Source: Brachycybe producta (lineage: Eukaryota; Arthropoda; Diplopoda; Playtdesmida; Andrognathidae). Taken from it: 64,000 bases of DNA. The stretch lies in contig JAUPFP010000002.1 in the NCBI GenBank assembly GCA_036925085.1, positions 7,475,890 to 7,539,889 of the forward strand, given 5' to 3'. Positions 26,145 through 37,603 of this stretch are shown here, piece after piece. Both the position numbers and the translations under genes were made by a program. Under the pieces are notes generated by a model, which was not told the origin of the DNA, made no database searches, and worked only from the letters and a program-made list of their open reading frames with translations. Within the stretch, counting starts at the first letter, position 1; every line of letters starts with the position of its first letter.

Positions 26145-26438
26145 TTTATGCAATATCAAGTAAATGTTTCTCAAGTTGTGGCCCCCAAGTGCCAATTGTG
26201 AAGTAACCAACATCATTAGAGCAACTGCAATTACGTCTTTTTCTAATAAAAATAGGCTCGTTCGAGGCTAGATGCCTGGTTACTATCAGTTGTGTCAATT
26301 CAGAGTTTTAGCCTCTAACCAGTGTTTTTTATTGAAAAAAATAGTTTTTGGTTGATCTAAAATGGGTGGGGGGATTGTTACTTCACAATTGGCTCTTATA
26401 CCACAGATTAAGAAACATTTGCATTGATATTGCATAAA
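26145..26438. mobile_element. MITE with ~60-bp terminal inverted repeats
   Basis: The left end TTTATGCAATATCAAG and the right end GATATTGCATAAA are reverse complements. Complementarity continues through GTTTCT, a GTGG segment and GCCAATTGTGAAGTAAC for about 60 bp with mismatches and small indels. The interior (about 170 bp) has GAGGCTAG and GCCTCTAACC motifs also seen at 13780-13990 and 61330-61370. No coding capacity, so it is non-autonomous. Confidence 0.75.
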
Positions 26439-29400
26439 AATCCGAGCCTTAGTTATCATCATGATAATGCATTTTATATGATTCATTTTCATTCTAGTTT
26501 CGAACATAATTTTATTTTCATCTTGATGTTGCGGCTAAGATATAAAATAATCTGAAATTTTGATTTTCTTTGTGTTGTTTGTTGACATGGAGTAGATTTT
26601 TATGTAGAAAGAAACTGTTACCCCATTGACCGATTTGGTGGGTCTCTATGAAACCATTTGAATCTGTGGCTTAACAATTGATTTTTCCTTCTTAGTGTTT
26701 ACTGGTCACTAACAAGATGTCCTTAAAGAAATCACACACACAGAGATATATCTATAAAGTCACGAAATAAATATCTCAAATTATCTTTTTTTTTTTTCTT
26801 CTTCATCTATAATATGATACTTGATGCTCTTAACGATTGGTCAACTGTTGTTAGATATTTATGGGGTTTCACATTTACGAGCAATTTTTACGAGTTAACT
26901 TTGATGACATTTTCAACATCATTGTTATTAGTTGCGCGTTTCTGTCTCTAAGGTTACTGTTGTTGTGAATTTGCTGACCACTGGTCACTTTCATGAATCG
27001 TGATCAATACAGCAGCATGTCTCAGAAACCAACGCCACAAGTTATTAACAAAGTAGAAAAGTGTTTCGCAGGTTTTCATTTTAGATATTTCAGAAATTAT
27101 AAATGCACCACATTTAAAACTATGAAATTAAACAATAAGGAAATTAATTAATAAAGAATTTTAAATTGTATTTTTTTTTTAATTTTAATTGTTTCTTAAG
27201 GTCTTGTTTTCACTTCAATAGAAACAAGGCTTGAACCATATTTTTTTAAAAATTAATTAACTGTTATAATTGACTACAATTTATTTTTTGTGCGTAACTA
27301 TTCCCCTAAAGACACTTGCCCTAAAATCATTTGACCTAAAGGAACCTTTTTTTCCTAAAACCATTTGCCCTGAAGGGACATTTATTTGCCTTAAATTCGG
27401 AAATCGTCTGTTTGTAAAACATTTTAAAAATCACCTTAAGTTACAAATTTAGTTTATAGTTACTAGTTATATACGTGTAGTTTATTTTAAACAATTAGAT
27501 TGGGACACCAAAATATACTTTGATAATAGACTGGGATGTATGGTTCTGAAACATTCTGTATTAAGAGTATGTTTGGAAAACCTGTAGCTGCTGCTCACAT
27601 GAAATGTATTGTCAAATTATTAAAACTTATTTTCCTTTGTCTTATTTCAATTATGTGTTTCTTCACATAAATTCACACACGCAAGAAACTTTTGGGTACC
27701 TTTGATCAGCTAATTAACTTAGTGGAGATTTTCTATAGTTAGAAAAAAAAATGACAAGTTTCAATTATATTTTTCTTCCTTTGGTTAAAATTAGATTTCG
27801 TGTCGCTGTGTTTTTTTTTGTACAGTGGCTCTCATCTGTTTGCAGTGATTGCCCATTTTAAGGGTTGGTGGTTTTTTTTTGTACGTTTGCTCCCATCTGT
27901 TTGCAGTGATTGCCCATTTTAAGGGGGTTCTTTTTTTTGTGTGTGTGTGTTTCTTGTATTTTATTGTACCCAATTTTAGGATTAGTACTTAACTAGATTT
28001 TGATAGAAAACTTTTAAAATGTATTTTTATTTCTGGTAGTTTTCTTCGAAGGTCAGTGTCCATCTTTAAATGAACAAACCTATTTCATTGTCATTGGCCC
28101 CCCCCCCCCGGCTTCTTTATTTTGTGATTCTACTAAAATTTAGGGTTTTCAGTAAAACGTTTTTATGAGAAATGTTACAAAAAATATCAAACGTGTTTCA
28201 GAAACTAGAATAGTTGGTGATAATGATAAAAGTTTTGTCAAGGTGGATATCTTTCAAAATAAACTTTTTATGACAATTTGAAAAAAAGTGAAAATAGTTT
28301 TTCATGAAATGTCAATAGAGTAAAACCTAAAAAAATGGTTCATTTTTAAACTGAACTATAAAATGTTTACTTTTTAAGATATTGCTGTGAAAAACTTTTA
28401 TACTTTTTTACTATTTTGTAAACAATTTGAATTTTTTATCGTAATATTTCTGCAAAATATCTGTTGAGATTTACTTAATAAAGCTGAAATTTTATTCTGC
28501 CATTTTATCAGCTAAATAGAAAAGCGTTTTTCAGATTTATGACGTCCTCTTTTATTTTTTCTTTGTGATTTTCTATAAAGAAAAGCAGCAATTTGGCTGA
28601 TTTTTTTTTCTCTTCTTCTTTTGTTTCTGATTCCGTTTTATGCCATTTTTCACGCATGTGAGATCCAGGCCTTTTTTTCCTTTCTTAAATGTAGAATTTA
28701 CAATAAATCTAAGACCGTTTTCACTTGTATGGTATTTTTTAAAGTTACTTCTATGTGACGAATTTGAGGAATGGACACCAATCCAGGCGTATAAATTCTA
28801 ATGGCAAAAAGGTCATGATACATTTTGTCGACCTTTTTTTTTGGTCAACTCTTTGATTGATGACTTGGTTTTGTCATAGAGATTGTGAACAATGTACATT
28901 TTTGTCCAACGTTATTTTATGGAATGCCAAAAAAAATAACATGTGATGGCTCTTGAAAAATTCAATAGTGTTCAATTTTTCGGAATATTGATTTTCAAAT
29001 GCTTTTAAATCTTTAAAAAAAATGGCAGCGGGCCTACAATATAAATATATTTTGGAGTATTTTTTATACAAAAAATCGATGATGTTAAGAAAAAAAAATT
29101 CTAGAATTTATTGAATGTTTTACAGACTTTTTTTCTAATAGGTTTTTTTTTGTTCAGAGTTTTTTTTGTTTATATATATATATTTAAGAGCTATAATTTT
29201 TAATAAAAGTGAACGATTTAACAAATATTTACCGAATCTCATGTTGACATTGTATCTATGGAGTGTTTTTTGAATTTTCAAAGTTCATTGGTTGTGGGTT
29301 AAAGTAAAACAGAAACGACGTCGGAAATGAGTTTTCTATATCAATTTAGAAATTATGCCCTTGGTTGAACACAGATAAAAGGTTTACTTGAGCACATGTC

Positions 29401-29651
29401 CTGTTCTAAATATATAAGCTTATTTTTAGAATTTGCATCATATATTAAATATATATAATTATATATATATATCACATTGCAAAAAAAAAAAGGTTTAAAA
29501 AAATGTAAATAACTTTTATTTTAAAAATTGCACATTGTATTAGCTCTAATGATTAAAGCAAAAAATGCAAAATATACTAGAAAAAAATGTTCAGTTAAAT
29601 TGGAAATAAGCAATTTGTGTGCCTTTATGCCTTTTTATTTTTAGGTTGAAT

Positions 29652-29698
<47 letters not shown>

Positions 29699-29802
29699 GC
29701 AAATAAGGCATTTTTCGTGGTGTCGTTGTGTACCCCCAAATTAGTTGAATCTGTCATTATGCAAACTTTTTTCTTGAATAACTTTTGCCTTATTTTAGGA
29801 AA
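26439..29802. other. gene-poor AT-rich DNA with microsatellites
   Basis: No gene is supported. It holds a two-copy tandem duplication of about 61 bp (27815-27928, shared core CAGTGATTGCCCATTTTAAG), a GT run near 27939-27950, a poly-C run near 28100, TA runs near 29170 and 29465, and an ATT trinucleotide run of about 45 bp at 29654-29698. Confidence 0.6.
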
Positions 29803-30345
29803 CTAGTGGGGTAACCCGTCATAAATGACGGGAGCAAAATTCACAGGCAATTCTGCGCATGCGCGTCGTTTTTTCCTTTTTTTACTCCTTTCATTTCAAT
29901 TTCAGTCACCCCTCCCACTTTTCTCTCTCTCCCCTTCTACACTTTCCAACCTTTTCCCCTCATCCTCTCCCACTTTTCTCTCTCTCCCCTTCTACACTTT
30001 CCAAACTTTTCTCCTCACCCCCTCCCACTTTTCTCTCTCTCCCCCTTCTACACTTTCCAAAGGAAGAGTTCAACCTTGAGAAAAAAAACGGTTCATTTAT
30101 TCAAATTTATATAAATACCGACGTGCTTCAATGGTTTTTGTTACTCCACACACACACACACACACACACATACACAGACCTGGCACAGACATACACAGAC
30201 ATACACATGACCCGTCATGTTGTGTGCATGTGCGTCGTTTTTTCCTTTTTTACTCCTTTCATTTCAATTTCAGTTACCCCTTCTAACTTTTCTCTTTCTC
30301 CCCTTCTACACTTTACAACCTTTTCCCCTCACTCCCTTACTTTTT
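29803..30345 (-). mobile_element. Helitron-like non-autonomous element, copy C
   Basis: Read on the minus strand, the low-coordinate end shows a perfect 8-bp-stem hairpin (29815-29822 with 29825-29832), then 8 nt, then CTAG (29803-29806) followed by T. This is the Helitron 3' signature: hairpin, CTRR end, insertion between A and T. The interior has a CT-rich tract repeated several times (29915-30060), a CA microsatellite (about 30150-30171) and, from about 30222, a second partial copy of the terminal region starting again at ACCCGTCAT. No Rep/helicase coding sequence is present, so it is non-autonomous. Confidence 0.55.
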
Positions 30346-31619
30346 TGTTTTATATTAAAATTGGTTAAAATTAAAATAACTTAGCAGAAACTAAAGTACG
30401 GGTAGGGTGTAAATGGAATAACTGATAAGAATACTGTATAATGCCCTCCTTCGCACACAGACCACTTTTTGACTGCAAAAATAGAAGTCGGTCAGTTGTT
30501 TGCCAAAGTTCAGCTCTTTTTCATAGCAATACATGTAGATTGTAATGGCAGCACACCCAGTGGTGGTCGTATATTCGACTTCAAGAACTGCTCGTGTAGC
30601 GAGGCCTAGCGTCTTTCCATAGCAAAAGCGTTACAATGCGAAAATATTTTACAGTCGAAATCGAACACTATAAAATAGTCTGTGTGTGTGCGACATAAGC
30701 CTAAATGTTAAAGTGCCAAAAATTGCACTTGCAAGAACACACCAAACTAGGTTTCAGAATTAACATGAACAACAAAATAATTACTAGGAATGAATAACAT
30801 TGACTTTGATATTTAAGATGAAGAATATCGAAATTAAGTTTGAACGCTGTGAATTTCTGCAATATCCTTTTGTGGCATGTACATTTATTAATAGGTTATT
30901 TTGACAATTTTTTTTTTGCAGTTTTGGGTCTAAATGTTTTCTCTGCTATAGGCTTTCTGTGCTACTTGCAAGGTAATTATTCAATTTTTAAAAAAAAATA
31001 TCTACTTAAAGTTACATCATGAGTAATGCATCCTCATTAAGTGGCTTGCATATATTCTGTAAGTTCTGTTTTGTTAGAAATTTATCAACTTCCTAGATTT
31101 TGTTTCCGAATGCACCCAAATGCAAGGCTATATGTTATTTTTTATTATTTTTGTAAAATTTCCAATGTTTCTAAATACATTAGGTAGAACATAATATAAT
31201 AGCTATTCAAACTATAACATGGGATAGGGTGGTCATTTCAGTCCAATTAAAATACAGTGTGTTTAAAAAGTAACTCAACATTTACATAATGGATGGTTGG
31301 ATGTTATTGTAATTTACTAATAACTAAGCATGGGTTGCAATTTTTTTAAATACGTTGTGTACCCCTTGATAATATGTAATAATCCATGCATACGGAAGAC
31401 TTGTTAAAGGTTTGTATTATCATTTGTATCACTGTACAGTATATGGCTGCACCTGTTCAAACATGAAAGCGTTATTAACAAACAGAGCACCAAGGTCCAA
31501 AAGTGAAAACAAGTTTTAGAAATGATATGTGTTTGGGCTGTTGATGTGAATTCTGACTATCTTGGTGATTTTTTTTTCTTGTCATCTTTCAACAAAAGAA
31601 ATTTCTATTCATTTTAACA
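30346..31619. other. upstream region of the broken HSD11B1-like gene
   Basis: No gene. From about 31290 the sequence is recognisably similar to the upstream regions of the intact genes: a TTATTGTAATTTACTAATAA block is shared with about 59020-59042, and a CACCTGTTCAAACA block followed by GCACCAAGG and AAAAGTGAAAACAAGTTTTAG is shared with 62635-62710. The duplications that made the three genes therefore included promoter and 5' UTR sequence. Where transcription starts cannot be told. Confidence 0.6.
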
Positions 31620-32230
31620 ATGTCACAAAAGATTTTTCTAATCGTGGCTTTTACTGTTTTGTTTGCCATTTTTTATGATCCTGACACTTTTGAACCTGAA
31701 TCAATTCGTGGCAAAAGAGTTCTTCTCACTGGGGCTTCTTCGGGCATTGGTGAGCAACTTGCCTATCATTACTCTACCATGGGTGCTTCTCTCGTAATAA
31801 CAGCTCGTCGAGAAGAATTACTAAAGATAGTGGCTTCGAAATGCAAAGAACTTGGTGCCACTACGGTCTGGTATGTTGTGGCTGACATGGGAAATCCAGA
31901 AGACAGAATTAGATTGGTTCAGGAGACAGAGAAACAACTTGGTGGCTTGGACCATCTCGTTTTGAACCATGCTATTTTAGAGTATTTCTTGTGGAAAGGA
32001 AGCACAAAAAACATGACCACATTAGAAAAAACTCTGAATATCAATTTCGTGTCTTTTGTTGATTTGGCTTCAAGGTGCCACGACATGTTGTCTGCTAGCA
32101 AAGGTAACATTGGTGTGGTGTCTTCTGCTGTCGGAAAGATTTCCTCAGCATTTTCTCATACGTACTCTGCTTCGAAACATGCTCTTCATGGATTTTTTAA
32201 TGGCTATCGTCAAGAATTGAAACATGCTGA

Positions 32231-32326
32231 AACTGGAATCTCTGTCACAATTTGTGTTCTGGGAGCCATTGACAATTCTCATTGTCAATGGCTCCCAGAA
32301 CACAAATTGTGACAGAGATTCCAGTT
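32231..32326. repeat. perfect 46-bp hairpin inside the dehydrogenase sequence
   Basis: Arms 32231-32276 and 32281-32326 are exact reverse complements separated by TCTC. The left arm is normal gene sequence (it encodes the TGISVTICVLGAIDN stretch); the right arm is its inverted copy and is absent from both intact paralogues. It looks like a fold-back template switch during replication. It is present in all 18 units (one base differs in the INN subtype). Confidence 0.97.
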
Positions 32327-32342
32327 CCAGTTCCAGTTCCAG
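32319..32342 (+). repeat. TTCCAG hexamer microsatellite (4 to 6 copies per unit)
   Basis: Directly after the right hairpin arm, TTCCAG is repeated four times here. It occurs four, five or six times in different units. Because the period is 6 nt, length changes do not alter the reading frame. It seems to have grown from the GATTCCAGTT end of the inverted arm. Confidence 0.95.
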
Positions 32343-32824
32343 AACACGATCGGATGCCATCGTTAAATCTACTTTTCCGAAACTAAAACTTTCTTCCATT
32401 TCTGCACCTTCTTCCAATGAGACTGCACTGGCAATTATCAAAGGTGTAACCAAAAGAGAATACGAAATCTATTATCCGTACAAAGTTTCTATCGTTTTGA
32501 ATTTGCACAAAATTATACCTCATTTTATTGAAGAAAAGATGGCTTTAGAGCACTTTAAGGGAACATAATTGTTTTTATTATGTCTTGGACGTGGAATATT
32601 TTTTTAATAAAATACAATGGGGACCACTTAATACAAAAATTAACGCATGAAACATTTTTTGTGTTAACCGAATTTCGCGTTAAAAGAAATAATTTTAAAA
32701 ATGCATGTTATTAACCATTTATAATACTACTATTAAAAATACATGTATATAAAATAATTAATGCGAATATTGTTATTAAAAATAACAAGTAAATATGGAG
32801 AAGTTAGTTAAAATAGGAGAAAGT

Positions 32825-33250
32825 AATATATATATATATATATATATATATCTATATATAGAGATATCGATAGATATCGATATATCGATGTCGAGATATC
32901 GATGTCGAGATATCGATATATCGATATATCGATGTATATATATATATATATATCGATATTTATATATCGATATTTCGATATCTATATATCGATATAGCTA
33001 TATCGATATATCGATATTGATATATCGATATATCGATATTGATATCGATATATCGATACATATAAATATCGATATATCGATATAGCTATATCGATATATC
33101 GATATCAGTATCAATATAGCTATATCGATATATCGATATCAATATCGATATATCGATATACCGATATCAATATCGCTATATCGATATAGCTATATCGATA
33201 TATAAATATCGATATATAAATATCGATATATCGATATCGATATATCGATA
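32825..33250. repeat. TATCGATA-type palindromic satellite spacer of unit 1
   Basis: Begins with a TA run after GGAGAAAGTAA, then CTATATATAGAGATATCGAT, then about 400 bp built almost wholly from overlapping TATCGATA and ATCGATAT steps broken by AGCTAT, TTGATA and TATAAATA variants. The sequence is self-complementary at most offsets. This spacer is unusual in carrying two GTCGAGATATCGAT motifs in a row. Homologous spacers follow every unit: 34274-34679, 35703-36110, 37128-37603, 38633-39150, 40174-40651, 41681-42108, 43126-43587, 44611-45054, 46078-46541, 47559-48012, 49042-49481, 50505-50950, 51980-52429, 53453-53890, 54914-55359, 56389-56834 and 57858-58284. Confidence 0.95.
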
Positions 33251-34017
33251 TCGAGAAGAATTACTAAAGATAGTGGCTTCGAAATGCAAAGAACTTGGTG
33301 CCACTACGGTCTGGTATGTTGTGGCTGACATGGGAAATCCAGAAGACAGAATTAGATTGGTTCAGGAGACAGAGAAACAACTTGGTGGCTTGGACCATCT
33401 CGTTTTGAACCATGCTATTTTAGAGTATTTCTTGTGGAAAGGAAGCACAAAAAACATGACCACATTAGAAAAAACTCTGAATATCAATTTCGTGTCTTTT
33501 GTTGATTTGGCTTCAAGGTGCCACGACATGTTGTCTGCTAGCAAAGGTAACATTGGTGTGGTGTCTTCTGCTGTCGGAAAGATTTCCTCAGCATTTTCTC
33601 ATACGTACTCTGCTTCGAAACATGCTCTTCATGGATTTTTTAATGGCTATCGTCAAGAATTGAAACATGCTGAAACTGGAATCTCTGTCACAATTTGTGT
33701 TCTGGGAGCCATTGACAATTCTCATTGTCAATGGCTCCCAGAACACAAATTGTGACAGAGATTCCAGTTCCAGTTCCAGTTCCAGTTCCAGAACACGATC
33801 GGATGCCATCGTTAAATCTACTTTTCCGAAACTAAAACTTTCTTCCATTTCTGCACCTTCTTCCAATGAGACTGCACTGGCAATTATCAAAGGTGTAACC
33901 AAAAGAGAATACGAAATCTATTATCCGTACAAAGTTTCTATCGTTTTGAATTTGCACAAAATTATACCTCATTTTATTGAAGAAAAGATGGCTTTAGAGC
34001 ACTTTAAGGGAACATAA
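33251..34017 (+). pseudogene. array unit 2, 5'-truncated dehydrogenase copy
   Basis: The sequence joins from satellite to gene at TCGAGAAGAATT, corresponding to about residue 63 of the full protein, so the anchor, the start codon and the TGxxxGIG cofactor motif are all gone. Subtype E/D (LEYF, IDN), five TTCCAG. Its spacer is almost identical to that of unit 3 and lacks the GTCGAG motif present in most other spacers. Confidence 0.95.
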
Positions 34018-34679
34018 TTGTTTTTATTATGTCTTGGATGTGGAATATTTTTTTAATAAAATACAATGGGGACCACTTAATACAAAAATTAACGCATGAA
34101 ACATTTTTTGTGTTAACCGAATTTCGCGTTAAAAGAAATAATTTTAAAAATGCATGTTATTAACCATTTATAATACTACTATTAAAAATACATGTATATA
34201 AAATAATTAATGCGAATATTGTTATTAAAAATAACAAGTAAATATGGAGAAGTTAGTTAAAATAGGAGAAAGTAATATATATATATATATATATCTATCT
34301 ATATATAGAGATATCGATAGATATCGATATATCGATGTATATATATCGATATATCGATGTATATATATCGATATATCGATATTTATATATCGATATATCG
34401 ATATCTATATATCGATATATATCTATATCGATATATCGATATTGCTATATCGATATATCGATATATAGATATTGATATATCGATATATCGATATTGATAT
34501 CGATATATCGATACATATAAATATCGATATATCGATATAGCTATATCGATATATCAATATCAGTATCGATATATCGATATATCGATATCAATATCGCTAT
34601 ATCGATATCGATATATCGATATAGCTATATCGATATATAAATATCGATATATAAATATCGATATATCGATATATCGATA

Positions 34680-35446
34680 TCGAGAAGAATTACTAAAGAT
34701 AGTGGCTTCGAAATGCAAAGAACTTGGTGCCACTACGGTCTGGTATGTTGTGGCTGACATGGGAAATCCAGAAGACAGAATTAGATTGGTTCAGGAGACA
34801 GAGAAACAACTTGGTGGCTTGGACCATCTCGTTTTGAACCATGCTATTTTAGAGTATTTCTTGTGGAAAGGAAGCACAAAAAACATGACCACATTAGAAA
34901 AAACTCTGAATATCAATTTCGTGTCTTTTGTTGATTTGGCTTCAAGGTGCCACGACATGTTGTCTGCTAGCAAAGGTAACATTGGTGTGGTGTCTTCTGC
35001 TGTCGGAAAGATTTCCTCAGCATTTTCTCATACGTACTCTGCTTCGAAACATGCTCTTCATGGATTTTTTAATGGCTATCGTCAAGAATTGAAACATGCT
35101 GAAACTGGAATCTCTGTCACAATTTGTGTTCTGGGAGCCATTGACAATTCTCATTGTCAATGGCTCCCAGAACACAAATTGTGACAGAGATTCCAGTTCC
35201 AGTTCCAGTTCCAGTTCCAGAACACGATCGGATGCCATCGTTAAATCTACTTTTCCGAAACTAAAACTTTCTTCCATTTCTGCACCTTCTTCCAATGAGA
35301 CTGCACTGGCAATTATCAAAGGTGTAACCAAAAGAGAATACGAAATCTATTATCCGTACAAAGTTTCTATCGTTTTGAATTTGCACAAAATTATACCTCA
35401 TTTTATTGAAGAAAAGATGGCTTTAGAGCACTTTAAGGGAACATAA
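34680..35446 (+). pseudogene. array unit 3, 5'-truncated dehydrogenase copy
   Basis: Subtype E/D, five TTCCAG. Unit length 1431 against 1429 for unit 2, and the same spacer apart from the TA-run length. Units 2 and 3 look like the product of a very recent single-unit duplication. Confidence 0.95.
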
Positions 35447-36110
35447 TTGTTTTTATTATGTCTTGGATGTGGAATATTTTTTTAATAAAATACAATGGGG
35501 ACCACTTAATACAAAAATTAACGCATGAAACATTTTTTGTGTTAACCGAATTTCGCGTTAAAAGAAATAATTTTAAAAATGCATGTTATTAACCATTTAT
35601 AATACTACTATTAAAAATACATGTATATAAAATAATTAATGCGAATATTGTTATTAAAAATAACAAGTAAATATGGAGAAGTTAGTTAAAATAGGAGAAA
35701 GTAATATATATATATATATATATATCTATCTATATATAGAGATATCGATAGATATCGATATATCGATGTATATATATCGATATATCGATGTATATATATC
35801 GATATATCGATATTTATATATCGATATATCGATATCTATATATCGATATATATCTATATCGATATATCGATATTGCTATATCGATATATCGATATATAGA
35901 TATTGATATATCGATATATCGATATTGATATCGATATATCGATACATATAAATATCGATATATCGATATAGCTATATCGATATATCAATATCAGTATCGA
36001 TATATCGATATATCGATATCAATATCGCTATATCGATATCGATATATCGATATAGCTATATCGATATATAAATATCGATATATAAATATCGATATATCGA
36101 TATATCGATA

Positions 36111-36871
36111 TCGAGAAGAATTACTAAAGATAGTGGCTTCGAAATGCAAAGAACTTGGTGCCACTACGGTCTGGTATGTTGTGGCTGACATGGGAAATCC
36201 AGAAGACAGAATTAGATTGGTTCAGGAGACAGAGAAACAACTTGGTGGCTTGGACCATCTCGTTTTGAACCATGCTATTTTAGAGTATTTCTTGTGGAAA
36301 GGAAGCACAAAAAACATGACCACATTAGAAAAAACTCTGAATATCAATTTCGTGTCTTTTGTTGATTTGGCTTCAAGGTGCCACGACATGTTGTCTGCTA
36401 GCAAAGGTAACATTGGTGTGGTGTCTTCTGCTGTCGGAAAGATTTCCTCAGCATTTTCTCATACGTACTCTGCTTCGAAACATGCTCTTCATGGATTTTT
36501 TAATGGCTATCGTCAAGAATTGAAACATGCTGAAACTGGAATCTCTGTCACAATTTGTGTTCTGGGAGCCATTGACAATTCTCATTGTCAATGGCTCCCA
36601 GAACACAAATTGTGACAGAGATTCCAGTTCCAGTTCCAGTTCCAGAACACGATCGGATGCCATCGTTAAATCTACTTTTCCGAAACTAAAACTTTCTTCC
36701 ATTTCTGCACCTTCTTCCAATGAGACTGCACTGGCAATTATCAAAGGTGTAACCAAAAGAGAATACGAAATCTATTATCCGTACAAAGTTTCTATCGTTT
36801 TGAATTTGCACAAAATTATACCTCATTTTATTGAAGAAAAGATGGCTTTAGAGCACTTTAAGGGAACATAA
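36111..36871 (+). pseudogene. array unit 4, 5'-truncated dehydrogenase copy
   Basis: Subtype E/D, four TTCCAG, as in units 1, 8 and 11. Its spacer contains the CAATAACGC variant that precedes most of the D/N-subtype units. Confidence 0.95.
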
Positions 36872-37603
36872 TTGTTTTTATTATGTCTTGGATGTGGAAT
36901 ATTTTTTTAATAAAATACAATGGGGACCACTTAATACAAAAATTAACGCATGAAACATTTTTTGTGTTAACCGAATTTCGCGTTAAAAGAAATAATTTTA
37001 AAAATGCATGTTATTAACCATTTATAATACTACTATTAAAAATACATGTATATAAAATAATTAATGCGAATATTGTTATTAAAAATAACAAGTAAATATG
37101 GAGAAGTTAGTTAAAATAGGAGAAAGTAATATATATATATATATATATCTATCTATATATAGAGATATCGATAGATATCGATATATGGATGTCGAGATAT
37201 CGATATATCGATATATCGATGTATATATCGATATATCGATATATCGATATTTATATATCGATATATCGATATCTATATATCGATATAGCTATATCGATAT
37301 ATCGATATTGATATATCGATATATTGATATATCGATATATCGATATCGATACATCGATATATCGATATTGATATATCGATATATCGATATTGATATATCG
37401 ATATATCGATATCGATACATATTAATATCGATATATCGATATAGCTATATCGATATATCGATATCAGTATCGATATATCGATATATCGATATCAATAACG
37501 CTATATCGATATAGCTATATTGATATCGATATATCGATATAGCTATATCGATATATAAATATCGATATATAAATATCGATATATCGATATCGATATATCG
37601 ATA

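Larger units (their letters stand above)
31620..32568 (+). pseudogene. HSD11B1-like short-chain dehydrogenase, frame-shifted founder copy (unit 1)
   Basis: Starts at an ATG in the same TTTTAACAATG context as the two intact paralogues. Residues 1-219 align without gaps: N-terminal hydrophobic anchor (about 5-19), cofactor motif TGASSGIG (37-44), NADP-type arginines 63-64, and catalytic N142, S169, Y182, K186. By eye about 26 of these 219 residues differ from the gene at 62792. After residue 219 an inverted duplication plus TTCCAG repeats add 67 nt net relative to that gene, shifting the frame; translation ends at 32312 after 11 unrelated residues (230 aa instead of about 293). The proper C terminus continues in another frame to 32568. 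Missing is the region that in this family shapes the substrate pocket and dimer contacts, so activity is unlikely. An AATAAA lies at 32606-32611. The 3' two thirds seed the satellite array. Confidence 0.92.

Noticed and set aside
29825-30368. Leu/Pro/Ser-rich open frames
   Set aside because: They translate CT-rich and CA-rich simple repeats in the Helitron-like element.
31919-32453. Minus-strand open frames of 63 and about 104 residues inside each unit
   Set aside because: Shadows of the dehydrogenase frame; they copy exactly with the unit and show no family resemblance.
32224-32568. Independent small gene starting inside the hairpin (poly-Ser then the enzyme C terminus)
   Set aside because: Its ATG lies in the dehydrogenase coding sequence, its first residues are an out-of-frame reading of the gene, and its body is the displaced C terminus.
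32795-33085. Open frames beginning [10 protein letters not shown] and running into Tyr-Arg-Ile-Asp repeats after each unit
   Set aside because: They translate the TATCGATA satellite, end at variable places between units, and have no protein family behind them.
33273-33755. 160-residue open frames in each array unit as genes
   Set aside because: They begin at GTG (gene codon for Val 71), not ATG. The upstream sequence is satellite, the cofactor-binding start of the fold is missing, and the frame ends at the hairpin stop.
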